A stretch of 14,377 bases of DNA from the NCBI GenBank assembly GCA_002448975.1, contig DKBO01000243.1, forward strand, positions 1-14,377, in the 5' to 3' direction. The notes under the pieces were generated by a model. That model searched no databases. It was given only the letters and a program-made list of their open reading frames with translations, and was not told the origin of the DNA. This DNA is from Nitrospiraceae bacterium UBA6898 (GTDB lineage: Bacteria > Nitrospirota > Thermodesulfovibrionia > Thermodesulfovibrionales > UBA6898). Below are positions 1 through 8,608 of this stretch, piece after piece; position 1 is the first letter of the stretch, and every line of letters begins with the position of its first letter. A program made the position numbers and the translations under genes.

Positions 1-3000
1 GCACATATCTGGTTCCTGAAAGGCGTGCCGAGCCGTATAGGTATTCTCCTGGATATGACCATGAGGAACCTTGAAAAGGTCCTCTATTTTGAGAGTTATA
101 TTGTTGTTGACCCCGGAGATACACCGCTGAAGACAAAAGAGCTCCTGAGCGACGATGAGTATAAAAAGAAATTCTCCGAATACGGCACACGATTCAAGGT
201 CGGCATGGGGGCTGAGGCAATCAGGGAGCTGCTCAGGGTCGTTGATCTCGAAACGCTCAGCGGTGAGCTGAAGGGCAAGATCAAAGAGGCAGCCTCTATC
301 GGAGTCAAAAAGAAGTTGACGAAGAGGCTCAAAGTAGTCGAAGCGTTCAGAAAGTCTGAGAATAAGCCGGACTGGATGATCATGGATGTAATTCCGGTGC
401 TTCCTCCCGATCTGAGACCGCTCGTCCCGCTTGAAGGCGGACGTTTTGCGACATCAGACCTGAATGACCTTTACCGGAGGGTTATTAACAGGAACAACAG
501 GCTCAAAAGACTTGTGGAACTGAAGGCCCCGAGCGTTATCATAAAGAACGAAAAGAGAATGCTCCAGGAAGCCGTTGATGCGCTCTTTGATAACGGCCGC
601 AGATCAAAGGTCCTGAAGACAGCGACGAAGAGGCCGCTCAAATCTCTGAGTGACATGATAAAAGGCAAACAGGGGCGATTTCGGCAGAATCTGCTCGGCA
701 AGAGGGTCGACTATTCAGGCAGATCGGTTATCGTCGTCGGTCCAGACCTGAAGCTCCACCAGTGCGGACTTCCGAAGAGGATGGCGCTTGAACTATTTAA
801 GCCCTTTATCTTCAATAAGCTGGAGGAAAAGGGATATGCAACGACCATAAAGGCAGCGAAGAAGCTCGTGGAAAAGGAGTCGCCCGAGGTCTGGGACGCA
901 CTTGAAGAGGTGATACGCGAAACCCCGGTGCTGCTCAACCGTGCCCCGACCCTCCACCGGCTTGGCATTCAGGCGTTTGATCCAATTCTTGTCGAAGGCA
1001 AGGCGATCAAACTCCATCCGCTTGTCTGTACCGCCTTCAACGCAGACTTTGACGGCGACCAGATGGCGGTCCATGTGCCGCTTTCTCTTGAAGCTCAGAT
1101 CGAAGCACGGGTACTCATGATGTCTGTGAACAACGTACTTTCCCCCGCCAACGGAAAACCGATCCTGCTGCCGACGCAGGACATGGTTCTTGGCATTTAC
1201 TACCTGATGAAGGAAAGAAAAGGGGCGAGAGGCGAGGGCAAGATATTCGCCGACCCGGAAGATGTCAGAATCGCCTATGACGCGGGGCAATTGAGCGAGC
1301 ACGCACGGATCAAGGTCCGCATCGATGGTTCCATGGTTGAGACCACTGCCGGACGAGTGCTCTTCTACGAGATCGTGCCAAAGGATATCGCATTTGATGA
1401 TATCAACCGCGACATGACCAAGAAGGCTCTTTCCAAGATCATTGAGGACTCATATAAGAGAGTCGGTAGGAGGCAGACCGTTGTCTTCCTCGATAATCTT
1501 GAGAAGTTAGGATTCCATTTTGCAACAAACTCCGGGATATCAATATGCATGGCAGACATGCATATCCCGAACAAGAAAAAAGAGCTGATAGATCATGCAG
1601 AGAAGGAAGTGATGGAGGTCCAGAGCCAGTACGCTGACGGACTTATCACCCAGGGTGAACGGTACAACAAGGTCATCGACATCTGGGCCAATGTCACCGA
1701 GCGTATCGCTGAAGAAATGATGAAAGAGCTCGGCGCCGAAGACGGCAAGATGGCATCAGAGGAAGAACTGAAGGAGAAACGATTATTCAACAGCATCTTC
1801 ATGATGGCAGACTCTGGTGCGAGAGGCAGCACGGCACAGATCCGGCAGCTTGCGGGTATGCGAGGGCTCATGGCAAAGCCGTCGGGAGAGATCATCGAGA
1901 CGCCGATTACGGCAAACTTCAGAGAGGGCCTTACCCCGCTTCAGTACTTTATATCTACTCACGGTGCGCGTAAAGGTCTTGCGGACACCGCGCTGAAGAC
2001 AGCGAACTCGGGATACCTTACCCGAAGGCTGGTCGATGTTGCACAGGATGTCCTCATTACCGAGGATGACTGTGGAACGACGGACGGTATTGTCGTTACG
2101 TCGCTTGTCGAGGGTGGCGAAATCATTCAGCCGCTCGAAGAGAGGATCATCGGCAGGTATGCTGTTGAGGACGTGAAGGATCCGGACAAGGTGCTGATCA
2201 TCAAGAGGAATCATGAGATCACTGAAGAGGTCGCGCGGGCGATTATCGAGGCGGGGGTTGACAAGGTGAAGATACGGTCTGTCCTTACCTGCATATCTAA
2301 GTTCGGCGTATGTGCAAAATGTTATGGCAGAGACCTTGGCCGGGGCGATTATGTTGAGACCGGGGAGTCTGTCGGTATTATTGCCGCGCAGTCCATAGGG
2401 GAGCCCGGCACACAGCTTACGATGAGAACGTTCCATATCGGAGGAACAGCATCCAAGGTTGTAGAACAAACGGTCCTTGAGGCAAAGCATTCAGGGACGG
2501 TAAAATTCATCAATATCAACACGGTTAAGAATCGCGAAGGCTTCTACGTAGTCATGAACAGGAATGGCAGCATTGCTATCACTGATGCAAAAGGAAGAGA
2601 GCGGGAGAAGTATTCCATTGTCTATGGCGCCAAACTTCTTGTCGAAGAGGGCAAACGCATTGAGATCGGCCAGCGGCTTGTTGAATGGGACCCCTACTCA
2701 ACCCCTATCCTTACAGAACTCGGTGGCAAGATTGCCATGGGCGATATTGTCGAAGGCGCAACCGTAAAGGAAGAGGTCGATGAGACAACCGGCCTTTCCC
2801 ACAAGGTAATCATTGATTATCCGGCGAATATGAGGCCCAGGATCTCGATCAAGGATGAGCACGGCAAAGCAACACTCAAAATCCCGAGCACCGGAAACCT
2901 TGCGCGATACCTTCTACCGTCAGGCGCACATATCGTTGTCGACCGGAATGATATCGTTTATCCGGGAGACATCCTTGCGAAGATACCGAGAGAAACGACA

Positions 3001-3768
3001 AAGACCAAGGATATTACCGGCGGTCTGCCGAGGGTTGCGGAGCTTTTCGAAGCACGCAAGCCCAAGGAGCAGGCAGTAGTTTCGGAGATAGACGGTATCA
3101 TTGAGTTCCGGAGTGCGCAGAAGGGCAAGCGCGTCGTGGTTGTTAAGGGAGGAGAGGTAACGAAGGAGTATGATATCCCGAAAGGCAAGCATGTAAGTGT
3201 ACATGAGGGAGACTGGGTAAAGGCAGGAGAGGCACTCATGGACGGAGCGGTGAACCCGCACAGTATTCTGGATATCCTTGGTCCGAAAGAGCTTCAGAGA
3301 TATCTGGTTGATGAGGTGCAGAAGGTCTACCGGCTTCAGGGCGTTTCGATCAACGACAAGCATATTGAAACCATTGTCCGTCAGATGATGAAGAAGGTGC
3401 GGGTAGAAGATTCAGGAGACACTTCGTTCCTTATCGGCGAACAAATAGACAGGATGGCGTTTCAGGAAGAGAATGCAAGAGTAAAAGCAGAAGGCGGCAA
3501 ACCGGCACAGGGTAAACCGCTGCTTCTCGGGATTACCAAGGCTTCGCTTACGACAGACAGCTTTGTTTCCGCTGCTTCATTCCAGGAGACAACCCGTGTT
3601 CTTACCGAAGCGGCGATCAATGGCATGATTGACGAACTTCGCGGGCTCAAGGAGAACGTTATCATGGGCAGGGTCATACCGGCCGGCACCGGCATGCTGC
3701 GCTACCGAAACACCTTTGTGCAGCGTGAACATATGCCGCAACTTTCTGAAGCCATGGAAACAGAATAG
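1..3768 (+). CDS. rpoC: DNA-directed RNA polymerase subunit beta' (5'-truncated by window edge)
   Basis: This is the largest subunit of core RNA polymerase and holds the catalytic Mg2+ site. The reading frame is open from base 1 and begins inside the conserved AHIWFLKGVPSRIG segment. About 110 N-terminal residues, including the first zinc ribbon, therefore lie outside the window, and the GTG at 25 is an internal valine codon. Counting from base 1, the active-site motif NADFDGDQ is at residues 347-354 with Asp349/351/353. The second zinc site is Cys691, Cys764, Cys771 and Cys774, with the CX6CX2C spacing of the family. The trigger-loop segment GEPGTQLTMRTFHIGG begins near residue 801. The gene ends with TAG at 3766-3768 and is followed after 15 nt by an intrinsic terminator, so it is probably the last gene of the rpoBC transcript. 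Identity is certain. No frameshift or insertion is visible. Confidence 0.99.
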   Translation, partial: AHIWFLKGVPSRIGILLDMTMRNLEKVLYFESYIVVDPGDTPLKTKELLSDDEYKKKFSEYGTRFKVGMGAEAIRELLRVVDLETLSGELKGKIKEAASIGVKKKLTKRLKVVEAFRKSENKPDWMIMDVIPVLPPDLRPLVPLEGGRFATSDLNDLYRRVINRNNRLKRLVELKAPSVIIKNEKRMLQEAVDALFDNGRRSKVLKTATKRPLKSLSDMIKGKQGRFRQNLLGKRVDYSGRSVIVVGPDLKLHQCGLPKRMALELFKPFIFNKLEEKGYATTIKAAKKLVEKESPEVWDALEEVIRETPVLLNRAPTLHRLGIQAFDPILVEGKAIKLHPLVCTAFNADFDGDQMAVHVPLSLEAQIEARVLMMSVNNVLSPANGKPILLPTQDMVLGIYYLMKERKGARGEGKIFADPEDVRIAYDAGQLSEHARIKVRIDGSMVETTAGRVLFYEIVPKDIAFDDINRDMTKKALSKIIEDSYKRVGRRQTVVFLDNLEKLGFHFATNSGISICMADMHIPNKKKELIDHAEKEVMEVQSQYADGLITQGERYNKVIDIWANVTERIAEEMMKELGAEDGKMASEEELKEKRLFNSIFMMADSGARGSTAQIRQLAGMRGLMAKPSGEIIETPITANFREGLTPLQYFISTHGARKGLADTALKTANSGYLTRRLVDVAQDVLITEDDCGTTDGIVVTSLVEGGEIIQPLEERIIGRYAVEDVKDPDKVLIIKRNHEITEEVARAIIEAGVDKVKIRSVLTCISKFGVCAKCYGRDLGRGDYVETGESVGIIAAQSIGEPGTQLTMRTFHIGGTASKVVEQTVLEAKHSGTVKFININTVKNREGFYVVMNRNGSIAITDAKGREREKYSIVYGAKLLVEEGKRIEIGQRLVEWDPYSTPILTELGGKIAMGDIVEGATVKEEVDETTGLSHKVIIDYPANMRPRISIKDEHGKATLKIPSTGNLARYLLPSGAHIVVDRNDIVYPGDILAKIPRETTKTKDITGGLPRVAELFEARKPKEQAVVSEIDGIIEFRSAQKGKRVVVVKGGEVTKEYDIPKGKHVSVHEGDWVKAGEALMDGAVNPHSILDILGPKELQRYLVDEVQKVYRLQGVSINDKHIETIVRQMMKKVRVEDSGDTSFLIGEQIDRMAFQEENARVKAEGGKPAQGKPLLLGITKASLTTDSFVSAASFQETTRVLTEAAINGMIDELRGLKENVIMGRVIPAGTGMLRYRNTFVQREHMPQLSEAMETE

Positions 3769-3783
3769 CTCATTGATCTGCGC

Positions 3784-3820
3784 AAACCCCTTGTGCCTAT
3801 GGGCACAGGGGGTTTTTTTT
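3784..3820 (+). terminator. Rho-independent terminator of rpoC
   Basis: The left arm (3784-3797) pairs with the right arm (3802-3815) around a TATG loop. There are 14 pairs including one G-U, with a CCCC/GGGG core. The right arm runs into eight consecutive T (3813-3820). This is a textbook intrinsic terminator placed 15 nt after the rpoC stop codon. Confidence 0.95.
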
Positions 3821-3838
3821 GTCCTGGCACCGGAAGTG

Positions 3839-3873
3839 TTGCGCGGTGATGGCACGCGGCGATATGCTATGAT
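3839..3873 (+). promoter_or_regulatory. Candidate sigma-70 promoter for the Mut7-C / kinase / regulator operon
   Basis: TTGCGC (3839-3844) is followed after 18 nt by TATGCT (3863-3868). An overlapping TATGAT lies at 3868-3873. It sits between the rpoC terminator and the next gene, where a promoter is needed. The hexamers match consensus only moderately, so this is a positional inference. Confidence 0.35.
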
Positions 3874-3927
3874 AGTATAGCTGTGGCAAATGGCCGCTGC
3901 TCATACCCTGATGCCAGAGACAACGCA

Positions 3928-4380
3928 ATGAAATTCATCGTTGATGTAATGTTAGGGAGGCTTGCAACATGGCTGAGGTTGCTCGGCTATGATGTCCTTT
4001 ATGACCGGAGCATGGACGACCGACAGCTTATCAGACGTGCTCAAGAAGAGGAGCGGACGATTATAACGCGGGATACGGGAATTGCTCGCCGAAAGGCAGC
4101 ACGTCATTGCATATTCGTCACCTCTGATCGTATCACCGATCAACTTGCCGAGATGAAGCAACTGCTCGGCAGCAGCGAGAGACCCCTGCGGGGCCGTTGC
4201 ACACAGTGTAACGGTGAGTTGGTATGTGCCGACAATGCTGAGGATATCAGAGAATGCGTTCCGGAATACGTCTATCATACATATGCACGCTTCCTGCGCT
4301 GCAGAAAATGTGCGAAAGTCTATTGGGAAGGCTCCCATTACCGCCATATGAAGGAAACACTTCAGCAGGTCCTCCGGTAA
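3928..4380 (+). CDS. Mut7-C RNAse domain protein (PIN-like domain plus zinc ribbon)
   Basis: The 150-residue protein has the two-part structure of the Mut7-C (DUF82) family. The N-terminal PIN-like nuclease fold opens with MKFIVDVMLGRLATWLR and has acidic residues Asp6, Asp30/31 and Asp49 (the TRDT segment). The C-terminal zinc ribbon has Cys91/Cys94 and Cys125/Cys128, followed by the typical KVYWEGSHYRHM ending. Family members are thought to act on RNA, but the substrate is not established, so the specific role here is unknown. An in-frame GTG at 3883 would add 15 residues. I prefer ATG 3928 because family members normally start at this MKF segment and because the candidate promoter would leave almost no leader before 3883. 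Its ribosome-binding site is weak. The kinase gene starts 4 nt after its stop, so the three genes are probably cotranscribed. Confidence 0.88.
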   Translation: MKFIVDVMLGRLATWLRLLGYDVLYDRSMDDRQLIRRAQEEERTIITRDTGIARRKAARHCIFVTSDRITDQLAEMKQLLGSSERPLRGRCTQCNGELVCADNAEDIRECVPEYVYHTYARFLRCRKCAKVYWEGSHYRHMKETLQQVLR

Positions 4381-4384
4381 CGGC

Positions 4385-6826
4385 GTGAAGACAAATATTT
4401 TTCTGCTCATTCTCGCCGTTTTTATTGTTTCACTCATCATTACGCTCAACATTTTCTTCCAGCAAAACTATCAGAGCGAGATGGCAGAGCAGTTTAACCG
4501 CCAGCAGCTTCTCATCGCGAAATCCGTCGCAAAAAACATCGAAGGGCATATGGACCATATCGCGGAAGAGATGCTTTCCTTTGCCCGGCTTTTGGCGGAC
4601 AGGGGCCTGGACACAAGGAACATGGAAGATTTTGTGAATGACGCTTTTGCAGAGGTACGGGAAGAGATGAATATCAACCTGAAGATTGTCGATAGCCATA
4701 ATGTGCTCCGGTATAGCTCATCAGGAGAATCGTTGACAGAAAAGGATCTGGCGTTTCTCAGGGATGCAACGGGCCTTACCATCGGTGAGGTCAGGTTCTT
4801 TGACCTCTCGAAAGAGAGCAAGAAGATCGTTATGTTGACGCCCATCGCACGTTTGTACGAGCGGAAGGGTGTCCTGATTGTCGATATCATGCTCCATACC
4901 ATAAGCCAGAAATTTCTTTCAGCTATCAAGGAGGGTACGAAGGGGCATGCGTGGATGATGGACGGAAAGGGGACCCTTTTGTATCATCCCACCCAGCCAC
5001 AAATGGTCGGGAAGAATATCTATGCTGCTGATAAGTCCTGTTTTCAATGCCACGAATCCTTTGATGTCGAAAAACGGATATTGAGGAGTGAAGATATCGG
5101 GTTCAGTGCATATGTGGCTCCTTACGGCGAAGACAAGATCATTGCCTTTTCCCGGGCGAAGGTGGCTGACATGACATGGATCGTATGTGTCACCATTCCG
5201 TATTCTGAAGTGACCTTCAGCATAAGAAAGAGTATGAAGCTGCATTCCCTTCTGGTGATTTTTATCTTTATCGCAACGGTTGCTTCGGCATTCGGCATTG
5301 TTGTCATGAACCGGCAGAGGATCAAGGCGCAGGAGCGGACCCGTCACCTTGAAACGCAGCGTCAACTCGAAAAAGAGATCGTGCAGACGAAAGATTATCT
5401 GGAAAATATTCTCGAGAGCACCGAATCGAAAATCATGGTGCTTGACAGGGATATGAAGATCAGAACACTCAATTCTGCGCAGGAGAGGTTCTGCAAACAG
5501 AAGAAGGATGATGTTGTCGGCATCAGCTTCTTTGATGTCTTTCCTTTTTCTTCAGGGAAGGACCGGGATATGTTCGCCACGTATATGAAGACGTGCCTTG
5601 ACGGCATAAGCAACCGTGTCAGCGATTACGCGTATGTCAGGGGTCAGGAGACGCTGCATATTAATATCAACATCAACCCCCTTATCCTTCACGGAGAGGT
5701 TTCAGGAATAATCCTTTCCAGCAATGACGTGACAGAAGAGGTGAATCTCAAAGAGGTTTTGAGGGACTATGCTTCGCGACTTGAGGAACTGGTTAAGGAG
5801 CGCACAGATGAGCTCATCAGCGAGAAGGAAAAGCTGAATGCCATTGTTGAGACCGTTGGTGCCGGCATTTTCCTTGTTGATGAGCAGTCGAACATTACCT
5901 GGGTGAACAGGACGCTCAGGCAGTGGCTCGGCAAGGAGGAAGGGCCCGTCACCCATCATGACATCTATGGTGAACATGATCTTCAGCAGGCGATCATCGA
6001 CAACCGGGTGCTTCAGGAGGTTGTTCACCACGATTTTGGCCGGAAAAGCGGATATTTTCAGTTTACCGCCAATACCCTTGTAGGACCGGATGGCCATATG
6101 CAGACCCTTGTCCTCGTACAGGACATAACAGACATGAAGAAGATGGAAGAGCAGATGATGCATTCCGAAAAGGTCTCTGCACTTGCGCGTATTTCTGCGG
6201 GAGTCGCTCATGAGATCGGCAATCCGCTCACATCTATCTCCTCATATGTCCAGATCCTCAGGGAGATGGAGCACGATGACTTTACGAAGGAAAGCCTTGA
6301 TACCATAGCAAAACATATTAACAGGATCGCCGATATCGTGCGGCAGATGTCAAGTTTTGCGAAGACGACCATGAAGGACCTCAAGTATCATCATGTGCGT
6401 GACCTTATCGGAATGACACTCGACCTTGTAAAATATGACAAGAGAATGAAGAACATTGAAATTACTCAGGATATTCCTGAGGATCTTCCCAGCGTCCGTG
6501 TGAATGAGACCCAATCTATACAGGTCTTCGTAAATATCATCCTGAATGCTGCAGATGCGATGCTCAATGCGGGAACGCTGGAGATCAGGGCGCAGCGTCT
6601 TGAGCGTGATGTGGAAATATCGTTTTCTGATACGGGCCCCGGCATCTCAGAGGAGATTATGGAGAAGATCTTTGACCCGTTCTTCACGACGAAGGAAAAA
6701 GGCACAGGGCTGGGTCTGGCAGTCAGTTATAATATCATCAAGGGGTATCAGGGAGATATCATCGCAGAGAATGGGCCTCAGGGAGGGACCATATTCAGGG
6801 TGAGGGTGCCGCATTATGAAGGCTAA
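4385..6826 (+). CDS. Membrane sensor histidine kinase with periplasmic Cache-like domain carrying a CxxCH haem motif, two PAS domains
   Basis: This 813-residue kinase is the partner of the overlapping sigma-54 regulator gene. The domain order is: TM1 (residues 4-26); a ~260-residue periplasmic Cache-like sensor; TM2 (about 289-308); a coiled coil; PAS1 (about 339-450); a second coiled coil; PAS2 (about 481-595); HisKA; and HATPase_c. The phosphoacceptor is His609 in HEIGNPL. The ATP-binding boxes are NIILNAADAM (N), DTGPGIS (G1), FDPFFTTKE (F) and GTGLGLAVS (G2). In the sensor, a Cache-like GKGTLLYHP...VGKN stretch is followed by Cys219-Phe-Gln-Cys222-His223, a c-type haem attachment motif. 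It lies on the periplasmic side, where cytochrome c maturation works, so it may bind haem. The start is a GTG without a clear Shine-Dalgarno. It is chosen because it places TM1 at the extreme N terminus and abuts the upstream gene. The signal sensed is unknown; redox state or a haem ligand is my inference. Confidence 0.95.
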   Translation: MKTNIFLLILAVFIVSLIITLNIFFQQNYQSEMAEQFNRQQLLIAKSVAKNIEGHMDHIAEEMLSFARLLADRGLDTRNMEDFVNDAFAEVREEMNINLKIVDSHNVLRYSSSGESLTEKDLAFLRDATGLTIGEVRFFDLSKESKKIVMLTPIARLYERKGVLIVDIMLHTISQKFLSAIKEGTKGHAWMMDGKGTLLYHPTQPQMVGKNIYAADKSCFQCHESFDVEKRILRSEDIGFSAYVAPYGEDKIIAFSRAKVADMTWIVCVTIPYSEVTFSIRKSMKLHSLLVIFIFIATVASAFGIVVMNRQRIKAQERTRHLETQRQLEKEIVQTKDYLENILESTESKIMVLDRDMKIRTLNSAQERFCKQKKDDVVGISFFDVFPFSSGKDRDMFATYMKTCLDGISNRVSDYAYVRGQETLHINININPLILHGEVSGIILSSNDVTEEVNLKEVLRDYASRLEELVKERTDELISEKEKLNAIVETVGAGIFLVDEQSNITWVNRTLRQWLGKEEGPVTHHDIYGEHDLQQAIIDNRVLQEVVHHDFGRKSGYFQFTANTLVGPDGHMQTLVLVQDITDMKKMEEQMMHSEKVSALARISAGVAHEIGNPLTSISSYVQILREMEHDDFTKESLDTIAKHINRIADIVRQMSSFAKTTMKDLKYHHVRDLIGMTLDLVKYDKRMKNIEITQDIPEDLPSVRVNETQSIQVFVNIILNAADAMLNAGTLEIRAQRLERDVEISFSDTGPGISEEIMEKIFDPFFTTKEKGTGLGLAVSYNIIKGYQGDIIAENGPQGGTIFRVRVPHYEG

Positions 6827-8174
6827 TCCATACAAGGTTCTGGTCGTTGATGATGAGCGTGATATATGCAGAGCTTTGGAATTTCTCCTGAGCAGGGAGG
6901 GATACAAGGTTGTGACTACCTATAATGGTCAGGATGCGGTAAAAAAGATAGAAGCTGAAGATTTTGATCTTGTGATCTCGGACCTGAAGATGGAGGGTAT
7001 GAACGGACTTGAGGTTCTGGAGAAAGCACTTGCGATACATCCCCATCTTATCGTGATCATCATGACAGCCTTTGCCTCGGTCGAGTCGGCAGTGGAGGCA
7101 ATGAAAAAAGGGGCAAGCGACTATATTGTAAAGCCCTTTATCAATGAGGACGTAAGGATGACGGTCCGAAGGCTGCTCGAACACAAGACTGTCGTCATGG
7201 AAAATCTCATACTCAGGCAGCAGTTAAGCCAGCAGTTGGGATGCAAGGAGTTCATTGGTGTTTCTCCGCAGATCTTTTCTGTCTTCGAAATGCTCCAGAA
7301 GGTTATACCGACCAGGAGCAATATCCTCATCCTCGGCGAAAGCGGTACCGGCAAAGGCCTGTTAGCCGAGGTTGTACACGGTAACAGCCAGAGGAAAGAT
7401 AAGCCTTTTATATCCATTAACTGTTCTGCCATTCCGGAAAACCTGCTCGAAAGCGAACTGTTCGGATACAAGAAAGGAGCATTTACCGGAGCGACAACAG
7501 ACAAAAAAGGACTCATTACCATGGCTGACCAAGGGACGCTTTTCCTTGACGAGATTGGCGACATGCCGCTGGGGCTCCAGGCGAAGATACTCAAAGTGCT
7601 TGAGAGCGGTGAGGTTCTCCCCGTGGGTGACGTAAAACCCCTCTACGCGGATGTCCGTATCGTAGCTGCCACGAACAAGAACCTCGAAGAGCAGATCAGC
7701 AAAGGGCTCTTCCGGGAAGATCTGTATTATCGGCTTAATGTCATTGAAGTCAAGATTCCGCCTCTCAGGGAGAGGAAAGAGGATATCAGCGTGCTCGCCC
7801 GGCACTTTGTTGAAAAATACAGCAAGGAGAACAACAAGAATGTTTCCGGGATAAGTAATGAGGCAATGGAGACCTTATACGGCTATCCGTGGCCTGGCAA
7901 TATCCGGGAGCTGCGGAACGTTATTGAGCGCGCGGTGGTTCTTGCATCAGCAGATAAGATTGAACCGTCTGATCTTCCGGAGAGGATCAGAACACAGCAA
8001 GGCGCGAAGACGAGCCATTCGCTGAAAGACAGGATGGAATACTGCGAAAGCAAGATCGTCAAGGAAACGCTTGAGGCTCATAGCTGGAACAAGGAAGAAT
8101 CGGCACGGGCCCTGGATGTAGACCTCGCGACCTTATATCGCAAGATCAAGAAGCTCGGGATTGCCGAGATCTGA
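6816..8174 (+). CDS. Sigma-54-dependent response regulator (REC-AAA+-Fis HTH, NtrC family)
   Basis: The 452-residue cytoplasmic protein has three domains. The receiver domain (1-125) has Asp12/Asp13, phosphoacceptor Asp56, Thr84 and Lys106. The AAA+ domain has Walker A GESGTGK (174-180), the sigma-54 contact loop GAFTGA (221-226) and Walker B with Asp245-Glu246. A C-terminal Fis-type helix-turn-helix (about 408-452) ends WNKEESARALDVDLATLYRKI. All hallmark residues are intact, so it should activate sigma-54 promoters when phosphorylated. Its ATG overlaps the 3' end of the kinase gene by 11 nt, with a GAGGG Shine-Dalgarno at 6802-6806, so the two are translationally coupled. Target promoters are not proven. 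The neighbouring cytochrome genes, read toward it on the other strand, are the obvious candidates. It is convergent with the monohaem cytochrome gene, with 9 nt between stops. Confidence 0.97.
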   Translation: MKANPYKVLVVDDERDICRALEFLLSREGYKVVTTYNGQDAVKKIEAEDFDLVISDLKMEGMNGLEVLEKALAIHPHLIVIIMTAFASVESAVEAMKKGASDYIVKPFINEDVRMTVRRLLEHKTVVMENLILRQQLSQQLGCKEFIGVSPQIFSVFEMLQKVIPTRSNILILGESGTGKGLLAEVVHGNSQRKDKPFISINCSAIPENLLESELFGYKKGAFTGATTDKKGLITMADQGTLFLDEIGDMPLGLQAKILKVLESGEVLPVGDVKPLYADVRIVAATNKNLEEQISKGLFREDLYYRLNVIEVKIPPLRERKEDISVLARHFVEKYSKENNKNVSGISNEAMETLYGYPWPGNIRELRNVIERAVVLASADKIEPSDLPERIRTQQGAKTSHSLKDRMEYCESKIVKETLEAHSWNKEESARALDVDLATLYRKIKKLGIAEI

Positions 8175-8183
8175 GCTCCCCTG

Positions 8184-8471
8184 CTATTCTTTCAACCCGA
8201 TCTCTTTTGCTACTTTTCTGATAAGGCTCTCGTCGTTTTTCAGAATGTTCATGCAGCGCCCGCCTTTTTTTAAGACTGCTTCGGTAAAGACATCAATGGT
8301 CTGATACTTTTCCCGAATGGCATCTTTTGAAATGGCAGTATTGCCGTCGTGGCATGATGCACACATTTTTGACCAGAACGTGGTACGCGCCAGAGCAGAG
8401 CTTTGGGGCGCAAATGCACTGCCGCAGAGCAATACAAAAAAAAGCATAAGAAAAAGTATTTTGGTCTTCAT
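8184..8471 (-). CDS. Small exported monohaem cytochrome c
   Basis: The 95-residue precursor has a hydrophobic signal peptide (1-28, likely cut after SALA). It leaves a mature protein of only ~67 residues with one haem motif, Cys37-Ala-Ser-Cys40-His41. Met74 in GGRCMNILKND is a plausible sixth ligand, which would make it a class I-like cytochrome, smaller than the usual 80-120 residues. Glycines 70-71 and the Lys/Glu-rich C-terminal helix fit that fold. It is probably a soluble periplasmic electron shuttle; no partner is proven. Translation starts at ATG 8471 with a GAGGG Shine-Dalgarno a few bases upstream, and a TATAAT-containing promoter lies just upstream. It is separate from the multihaem operon, which ends 525 bp away on the same strand. 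Confidence 0.88.
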   Translation of the reverse strand: MKTKILFLMLFFVLLCGSAFAPQSSALARTTFWSKMCASCHDGNTAISKDAIREKYQTIDVFTEAVLKKGGRCMNILKNDESLIRKVAKEIGLKE

Positions 8472-8495
8472 GAATATTCCCTCGCTTTCAAAAAG

Positions 8496-8526
8496 ATTAT
8501 ATCAGATTCAGATGCTACTTTGTCAT
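8496..8526 (-). promoter_or_regulatory. Promoter of the monohaem cytochrome gene
   Basis: On the minus strand a perfect TATAAT occupies 8501-8496. An ATGACA-like -35 lies at 8526-8521, 19 nt upstream (18 nt if read as TGACAA). A start site near 8490 would give a short leader of about 20 nt. The -10 is strong; the -35 and spacing are weaker. Confidence 0.6.
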
Positions 8527-8574
8527 TACAGCCCTCAGTTTTCTTGTAGGACTATGTGTTTGACTTATGATATC

Positions 8575-8602
8575 TTGACAACACCCGACAAAGAGGTATA
8601 AT
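8575..8602 (+). promoter_or_regulatory. Consensus sigma-70 promoter driving the orphan structured RNA
   Basis: TTGACA (8575-8580) and TATAAT (8597-8602) are both perfect hexamers separated by 16 nt. Transcription should start near 8609. No open reading frame with a ribosome-binding site follows on this strand. The promoter diverges from that of the monohaem cytochrome, with about 48 bp between the two -35 boxes. Confidence 0.75.
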
Positions 8603-8608
8603 ACAATT

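Noticed and set aside
25..27. GTG at 25 as the start of rpoC
   Set aside because: The frame is open to base 1 and the upstream codons encode the conserved AHIWFLKG segment, so the gene is cut by the window edge.
1783..2490. 235-codon open frame on the minus strand inside rpoC
   Set aside because: It is a shadow of the conserved rpoC frame, with no recognisable domain and no ribosome-binding context.
3825..3842. Sigma-54 promoter (TGGCAC...TTGC) upstream of the Mut7-C gene
   Set aside because: The spacing between the GG and GC dinucleotides is 13 nt instead of 10, which sigma-54 does not tolerate.
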